Assembly (NCBI GenBank): GCA_002451015.1
Contig: DKBB01000010.1
Coordinates: forward strand, 1-8,932
Source of the DNA: Acidobacteria bacterium UBA6911
GTDB taxonomy: Bacteria; Acidobacteriota; UBA6911
Direction: 5' to 3'
DNA: 8,932 nt
Shown: positions 4,939 to 8,932 of the stretch, piece after piece
How the letters are laid out: each line of letters starts with the position of its first letter
How positions within the stretch are numbered: position 1 is the first letter of the stretch
The notes under the pieces: generated by a model
Seen by the model: the letters and a program-made list of their open reading frames with translations, nothing else
Database searches by the model: none
What the model was told of the DNA's origin: nothing
Made by a program: the position numbers and the translations under genes

Positions 4939-7614
4939 ATGGCTCTTACCAATACATCCAAAGTCAAGGAGGATGTCTGGGTCTCCACCTGTTGCGGTCA
5001 GTGCTACTGCATGTGCGGCATCAAGGTCCGTCGGCAGGACGGTGTCGTGACGGAGGTTGAAGGGAACCCGGAATCTCCGTCGGGACGAGGCAAAATCTGT
5101 GTAAAGGGTCTCTCGTCGCCCCACCTGCTTTATGATCCGTACCGGGTGAACTACCCCCTGAAACGAACCAACCCGGAGAAGGGTATCGGTATCGACCCGA
5201 AATTCGTGCGCATCAGCTGGGAAGAGGCGATGAACACAATCGTCCAGAAAATGAAGGCCTGCCAGGAGAAGGATCCCCGGGGAGCATACTTCCAGGCCAC
5301 AACCACGCAGGCGTCCGAGATAAGGTTCGGAGTCACCGCATTTTTAAAGGCTTTCGGAACGCCGAATTACTGGGTGTCCGGCGGAGGTCTTCACTGCGGC
5401 AACGGGGCGCATTTCATGAACGGGATCATGCATGTCGCGTGGTCGATCATACCTGATTTTGCGCACTGCAATCTGCCCTTGAATTTCGGCTGCTCCAAAG
5501 GTCATGGCGCAGGCCACGTGGCGATCCAGAACGCCCAGCAGGCTGCCGACGCACGTTCCCGCGGGTCCAGGACCATCACCTTCGATCCAATGCAGAGCGC
5601 GCAGGCGTCCAAGGCGCACGAGTGGATCCCGATCCGCGTCGGTACGGACGGAGCGATGGCGCTGGGACTGGTGAATGTTCTGTTGAATGATCTCGGTGTC
5701 TGGGATGACGAATACTTGAAATACAAAACCAACGGGCCGTACCTGATTCGTCCTTCCGATGGCCGGTACATGCGGCACAAGGAAACCAACAAGCCCATGG
5801 TTTGGGATCTGGTGGATAACTGCCCCAAGGTTCACAACGACCCTTCAGTCACCAGAGTTCAGTATGAGGATGAGGCCCACGATGTAGCCCTGCTGGGTGA
5901 ATACGACGTCGACGGCACGAAGTGCCGTCCCGGTTTCGAGCTTTTCAAGGAGCATGTAAGGAAATATTCCCCGGAATACGTGGAAGAGATCACCTATATA
6001 CCTGCGTCCACCATAAGGCGCATAGGCAAGGAAATCGCCGACAATGTTGAGATCGGCGCCACGGTGACCATCGAGACGGATGAAGGTCCGAAAAAAATAC
6101 CCAAGCGGCCTATCGCAGCGCACTTTTTCCGCGGGTCCCAGGGCCATACCAACTCCGGGTGGACCTGCCTGTCCATCGACCTGATCAACCACATGGTCGG
6201 CGCGGCCGATACCTGGGGTGGTGCCATGGGCCTGGGCGCAGCGGTCGGCGCAGGATACAAACCGACCGGAAAGCCCTACCAGATTCCCTACGCGGATGAG
6301 GACGGCCTGCTTGTCTGCAAGGCCTGGGTTTACGATCACGTACCCTACCCCCTGCGCGTACCGAAGCCGCCAGTACGGCTCGATCTGCACGATATGTTTC
6401 CCACTTCGATCTACAACGCTTTCACCATTATGAGCCCGAAGTGGTTCGAGATGCTGAAGCAGTTCAAGATCCCTTACGAACCGGATGTCATGATCAATTT
6501 CGGATCCAATTCGGTTATGACCATGGGGAACGCCGAGATCGTGACGGAAAACTTCCTGAAGAAGTTCGACTTCATCTTTTCTTTCCAACTCTACATCACG
6601 GAGTTCGAGGAAGCGGTGACGGATATCGTTCTGCCGGATACCTGTTTCCTCGAACGGTACACGCCTGCGGTAAGTTTCCCGTCCACTTTTTCCCACCCGC
6701 AGGGTGAGGATGACTGGGGCTGGTCCATCAGGCAGCCGGTGATCGAACCGATGTATGAGCGGCGGGATTTCAACGTGGTTATGATGGACCTCTGCAAGCG
6801 GCTCGGCATCCTTCACAAATACTACAAGGCGCTGAACGATGTGACCGTCGTACGTTATGGCGGGGCTATGAGCGACGAGTACAAGCTGTGCGAGGACGGT
6901 TCTCAGGAGCATACATGGGAAGAAATCGTGGACCGGATGCTCAAAGACCGGTTCGGGCCGGAGCACGGGCTCGAGCATGTACGCAAAACAGCCGTGTTCA
7001 CGTGGCCGAAACGCAAGGAAGACGTGTATTGGAAATGGTTCAATCCGGCCAGGGTGCCGATATATTTCGAATATTTCATCGATGCCAATGAGCAGATAAC
7101 GGGGCTTTTAAAGCAGATGGACCCGGAGAAGAAGTACATCGGCCTGGACTGGTCCGTGTTCAAACCGCTCGCGGACTGGTATCCCTGTCCGACTCACACG
7201 GAGAAGAATCCCGAGTTCGACATGCACGCGTTTTACTGGCGCGCGGTCACGCAAACCAACTCCCTGACTCAGCAAAACCCGTACCTGGATGAAATGTCCC
7301 AGGAGGATACCATTGTCTTCGGCATACAGATGCACCAAAAGACCGCCGCGGAGAAAGGACTCAAGGAAGGCGACAAGGTGTACGTTGAAAATCCGGAAGG
7401 CAAAAAGATCAAGGGCTGGGTCACACTCAGCGAAGGGATCGAACCAAGCCACCTAGCGTTTGCCGCCATTCTGGGTCACTGGGGTGAATACATGCCGATA
7501 GCCAAGGGAAAGGGTGCGTTTTTCAATGACCTTGTCATGATGGACGAGCCGCACACGGACCCCCTGACATTAGGCCAGGACATCTGTTGCCGTGTAAAAA
7601 TTTACAAGGCCTAG
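4939..7614 (+). CDS. padB: Molybdopterin oxidoreductase, PadB-like catalytic subunit (phenylacetyl-CoA:acceptor oxidoreductase type)
   Basis: This 891-residue protein (about 100 kDa) is of the DMSO-reductase (bis-MGD Mo/W) family. The N-terminal [4Fe-4S] site is Cys19-x2-Cys22-x3-Cys26-x27-Cys54, followed by the conserved electron-relay lysine at 56. Extra cysteines 18 and 24 lie inside the motif. The likely metal ligand is Cys153 in GLHCGNGAHF. Cofactor-binding segments include FDPMQSAQA with IRVGTDGAMALG around residues 215-240, FGSNSVMTMGN near 520, and DIVLPDTCFLERY at 562-574. The molybdopterin-dinucleotide-binding domain begins near residue 760. There is no Tat signal, so the protein should stay in the cytoplasm. 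The size, the missing signal, and the four-cluster and NrfD-like genes that follow match PadBCD. That enzyme oxidises phenylacetyl-CoA to phenylglyoxylate and feeds quinone. The start is supported by AAAGGA 7 bases upstream and by the promoter at 4807. The substrate is inferred; other acyl-CoAs, or a non-CoA compound, remain possible. Confidence 0.68.
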   Translation: MALTNTSKVKEDVWVSTCCGQCYCMCGIKVRRQDGVVTEVEGNPESPSGRGKICVKGLSSPHLLYDPYRVNYPLKRTNPEKGIGIDPKFVRISWEEAMNTIVQKMKACQEKDPRGAYFQATTTQASEIRFGVTAFLKAFGTPNYWVSGGGLHCGNGAHFMNGIMHVAWSIIPDFAHCNLPLNFGCSKGHGAGHVAIQNAQQAADARSRGSRTITFDPMQSAQASKAHEWIPIRVGTDGAMALGLVNVLLNDLGVWDDEYLKYKTNGPYLIRPSDGRYMRHKETNKPMVWDLVDNCPKVHNDPSVTRVQYEDEAHDVALLGEYDVDGTKCRPGFELFKEHVRKYSPEYVEEITYIPASTIRRIGKEIADNVEIGATVTIETDEGPKKIPKRPIAAHFFRGSQGHTNSGWTCLSIDLINHMVGAADTWGGAMGLGAAVGAGYKPTGKPYQIPYADEDGLLVCKAWVYDHVPYPLRVPKPPVRLDLHDMFPTSIYNAFTIMSPKWFEMLKQFKIPYEPDVMINFGSNSVMTMGNAEIVTENFLKKFDFIFSFQLYITEFEEAVTDIVLPDTCFLERYTPAVSFPSTFSHPQGEDDWGWSIRQPVIEPMYERRDFNVVMMDLCKRLGILHKYYKALNDVTVVRYGGAMSDEYKLCEDGSQEHTWEEIVDRMLKDRFGPEHGLEHVRKTAVFTWPKRKEDVYWKWFNPARVPIYFEYFIDANEQITGLLKQMDPEKKYIGLDWSVFKPLADWYPCPTHTEKNPEFDMHAFYWRAVTQTNSLTQQNPYLDEMSQEDTIVFGIQMHQKTAAEKGLKEGDKVYVENPEGKKIKGWVTLSEGIEPSHLAFAAILGHWGEYMPIAKGKGAFFNDLVMMDEPHTDPLTLGQDICCRVKIYKA

Positions 7615-7664
7615 GCGAGAAAGAGGACCCGTGCGCCTGGCCGCGGCACAGGTCAATTTTGATT

Positions 7665-7668
7665 GGAG
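7665..7668 (+). promoter_or_regulatory. Ribosome binding site deciding the PadC-like start
   Basis: GGAG sits 6 bases before ATG 7675. A TTG at 7663 in the same frame would extend the protein by four residues but overlaps this site, so ATG 7675 is preferred. Confidence 0.65.
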
Positions 7669-7674
7669 TTGAAT

Positions 7675-8301
7675 ATGGCACGTTACGGAATGGTCATTGA
7701 CCTTAATAGATGCTATGGCTGCTACGCCTGTGCGATGGCATGCAAACTGGCGAATCGGACGCCGCCCGGAGTGTTCTGGGCCCGGGTTCTGAGAGGCGAA
7801 ATGGGTGCTTTCCCAAATTCCGTCCGTCAGGCGCTGCCGGTGCTCTGCAACCAATGCGAGGAGCCGGATTGCATGAAAGTCTGCCCCACGGGAGCGACCT
7901 ATCAGACGGATGACGGAATCGTCCGGGTGGACAAGAACAAGTGCATCGGCTGCGCGTATTGCGTGATGGGATGCCCTTATGGCCAGCGATACAAGGTGGA
8001 CGAGTGGAAAAGCTATTTCCCGGACGGGCTTCCCCTCAGCCCGTATGAGGAGCATACAAAGCAGTTCTGGGAGGAAAAGAGCGGCAGCGGGGTATCTACA
8101 AAGTGCGATTTTTGCATCGAGCGGCGCGCCGAGGGTAAAGAACCTGCATGCGTCCAGGCGTGTTCGGCCAAGGCACGAGTCTTCGGCGATCTCGACGATC
8201 CGGAAAGCGAGATATCCTATCTTATCAAAACGAAACGAGGTTTTGTTTTGTGGCCCGAAGTCGGTACCCAGCCTAAGGTTTATTATCTACCCCCGAGGTA
8301 G
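7675..8301 (+). CDS. padC: Four-cluster iron-sulfur electron-transfer subunit, PadC-like (DmsB family)
   Basis: This 208-residue protein is in the DmsB/NrfC/PsrB family. Sixteen cysteines form four [4Fe-4S] sites in the usual arrangement: 13/16/19/23, 58/61/66/70 (CP follows), 90/93/96/100 (CP follows) and 144/147/159/163. No signal peptide is present. By family it relays electrons from the molybdenum subunit to a membrane quinone-reactive subunit. It lies 60 bp after the PadB-like gene and 51 bp before the NrfD-like gene, the same order as padB-padC-padD, and is close to the roughly 25-kDa size known for PadC. The family is certain; the Pad assignment depends on the neighbours. Because it lacks its own export signal and so does its catalytic partner, the complex should face the cytoplasm. 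Confidence 0.75.
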   Translation: MARYGMVIDLNRCYGCYACAMACKLANRTPPGVFWARVLRGEMGAFPNSVRQALPVLCNQCEEPDCMKVCPTGATYQTDDGIVRVDKNKCIGCAYCVMGCPYGQRYKVDEWKSYFPDGLPLSPYEEHTKQFWEEKSGSGVSTKCDFCIERRAEGKEPACVQACSAKARVFGDLDDPESEISYLIKTKRGFVLWPEVGTQPKVYYLPPR

Positions 8302-8315
8302 TTCATATTACAGCA

Positions 8316-8328
8316 CCCGTTATACGGG
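8316..8328 (+). other. Small intercistronic hairpin between the PadC-like and PadD-like genes
   Basis: CCCGT-TAT-ACGGG is a perfect 5-bp inverted repeat in the 51-bp gap. No U-run follows, so it is unlikely to stop transcription. It could tune mRNA stability or subunit ratio, or be chance. Confidence 0.35.
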
Positions 8329-8352
8329 CACAGTTGCGGATAGGAGAGATAT

Positions 8353-8932
8353 ATGGGATCAGTAAAATTGGATGGCCAGGTTCAAAGTGATTGGCGCTGG
8401 CTAATCGCCGCATACCTTTTCCTCGCCGGTGTCGGCGGCGGGGCATACATGACGGGCGTCATAGCCGACTTAGGCGGAGGTATGGAGTGGATGCTCGTAT
8501 CCAAGATCGGAGTGTTTCTGGGGGTGCCCTGTGTTCTCTTGGGGACTCTTTTCCTGCTCGCCGACCTGGGTAAGCCGTCCCATGCCTGGAGGGTCTGGAT
8601 GAAACCCGGAACCTCCTGGATAGCGCGGGGGACGATCATTATTGTTATTTTTATGGTTCTGGCGGCCATACACACCGCCTTCTGGATATGGCCTTTTGCC
8701 GGCCCTTTGGAGGCCAATGAATCAGCGCGCCACTTCATAGGTGTCCTCGGCGCCATTTTCGCGTTTCTCACGGTAATCTACACAGGGCTCCTGTTGGGTT
8801 ACAGCCAGCCCGTGGCTTTGTGGAGAACGGCGTTGCTCCCTGTCCTGTTCTTCGTCTCCGCGGTGTCCACAGGTATCATGGCGGTCATGATAATTGCGCA
8901 ATCCATGGGAGTTATGGCGGCGCAACTGAACC
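8353..8932 (+). CDS. padD: NrfD/PsrC-like membrane subunit, PadD-like (5' part, runs off the window)
   Basis: Translation from ATG 8353 is open to the window end, giving 193 complete codons. AGGAG at 8342-8346 lies 6 bases upstream. The product is strongly hydrophobic. Five membrane helices are visible, roughly at residues 15-38, 47-71, 89-115, 126-150 and 157-185. The NrfD-type signature LLADLGKPSHAW follows the second helix, at 68-79, and a GAYMTG glycine-rich turn lies in the first. NrfD-family subunits anchor DmsB-like iron-sulfur proteins and exchange electrons with quinone. The gene order after the PadB-like and PadC-like genes is that of padBCD. Family members usually have eight or more helices, so about half of the protein appears to be missing beyond the window. 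Assignment as PadD rather than another NrfD paralogue rests on context. Confidence 0.72.
   Translation, partial: MGSVKLDGQVQSDWRWLIAAYLFLAGVGGGAYMTGVIADLGGGMEWMLVSKIGVFLGVPCVLLGTLFLLADLGKPSHAWRVWMKPGTSWIARGTIIIVIFMVLAAIHTAFWIWPFAGPLEANESARHFIGVLGAIFAFLTVIYTGLLLGYSQPVALWRTALLPVLFFVSAVSTGIMAVMIIAQSMGVMAAQLN

Noticed and set aside
5845..6978. 377-codon open frame on the minus strand inside the PadB-like gene
   Set aside because: It is the mirror frame of a well-supported molybdopterin subunit, with no recognisable motif and no independent context.
4939..7614. Formate dehydrogenase, polysulfide/thiosulfate reductase or acetylene hydratase as the identity of the large subunit
   Set aside because: No selenocysteine TGA or FDH-type active-site motif is present, there is no Tat signal as in exported PsrA/PhsA, and acetylene hydratase does not come with DmsB- and NrfD-type partners. 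These remain possible in distant relatives but fit less well than PadB.
7631..7649. GTGC/GCAC inverted repeat between the PadB-like and PadC-like genes
   Set aside because: Only 4 bp pair across an 11-base loop; too weak to call an attenuator or processing site.

Overview
The window looks like part of an anaerobic aromatic-acid (or related acyl-CoA) degradation cluster from a strict anaerobe. Base composition is moderate (roughly half G+C by eye) and codon use is even. Gene content suggests a Desulfobacterota/Deltaproteobacteria-type sulfate reducer, iron reducer or syntroph. That taxonomic guess rests only on gene content: a cytosolic NuoF-type diaphorase with a fused ferredoxin, a Bbs-like beta-oxidation trio, and a molybdenum/tungsten acyl-CoA oxidoreductase with an NrfD-type membrane anchor. 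No mobile element, RNA gene or CRISPR array was seen.

Layout. (1) 1-1166: the 3' end of a NuoF-like NADH-binding flavoprotein subunit fused to a 2[4Fe-4S] ferredoxin domain, followed 2 bp later by a short NuoG/HoxU-like [2Fe-2S]+2[4Fe-4S] protein. Together they form an NAD(P)H-linked electron-transfer module. (2) 1167-1379: a non-coding gap with one possible stem-loop. (3) 1380-3783: an SDR-family hydroxyacyl-CoA dehydrogenase, an SCP-x-type thiolase and a DUF35 zinc-ribbon/OB protein, in the order expected for the last two steps of a BbsD/BbsB/BbsA-like beta-oxidation. (4) 4024-4668, minus strand: an unrecognised, highly charged 214-aa protein, convergent with the DUF35 gene and divergent from the next operon. 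(5) 4669-4938: a divergent regulatory region holding a near-consensus sigma-70 promoter (TTGACG-N17-TATAAT) and two dyads between it and the next gene. (6) 4939-8932: a three-gene operon resembling padBCD, encoding phenylacetyl-CoA:acceptor oxidoreductase. It has a signal-less 891-aa molybdopterin subunit, a four-cluster iron-sulfur subunit and an NrfD-like membrane subunit cut by the window end.

How the genes may work together (inference). The SDR and the thiolase/DUF35 pair would oxidise and cleave a 3-hydroxyacyl-CoA. The PadBCD-like complex would oxidise the methylene carbon next to a CoA-thioester carbonyl and pass electrons through the iron-sulfur subunit to quinone at the membrane. The NuoF/NuoG-like pair would link NAD(H) to ferredoxin or another partner. 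The lack of any Tat signal on the catalytic subunit fits an enzyme that faces the cytoplasm, where CoA thioesters are found. The true substrate cannot be read from the sequence.
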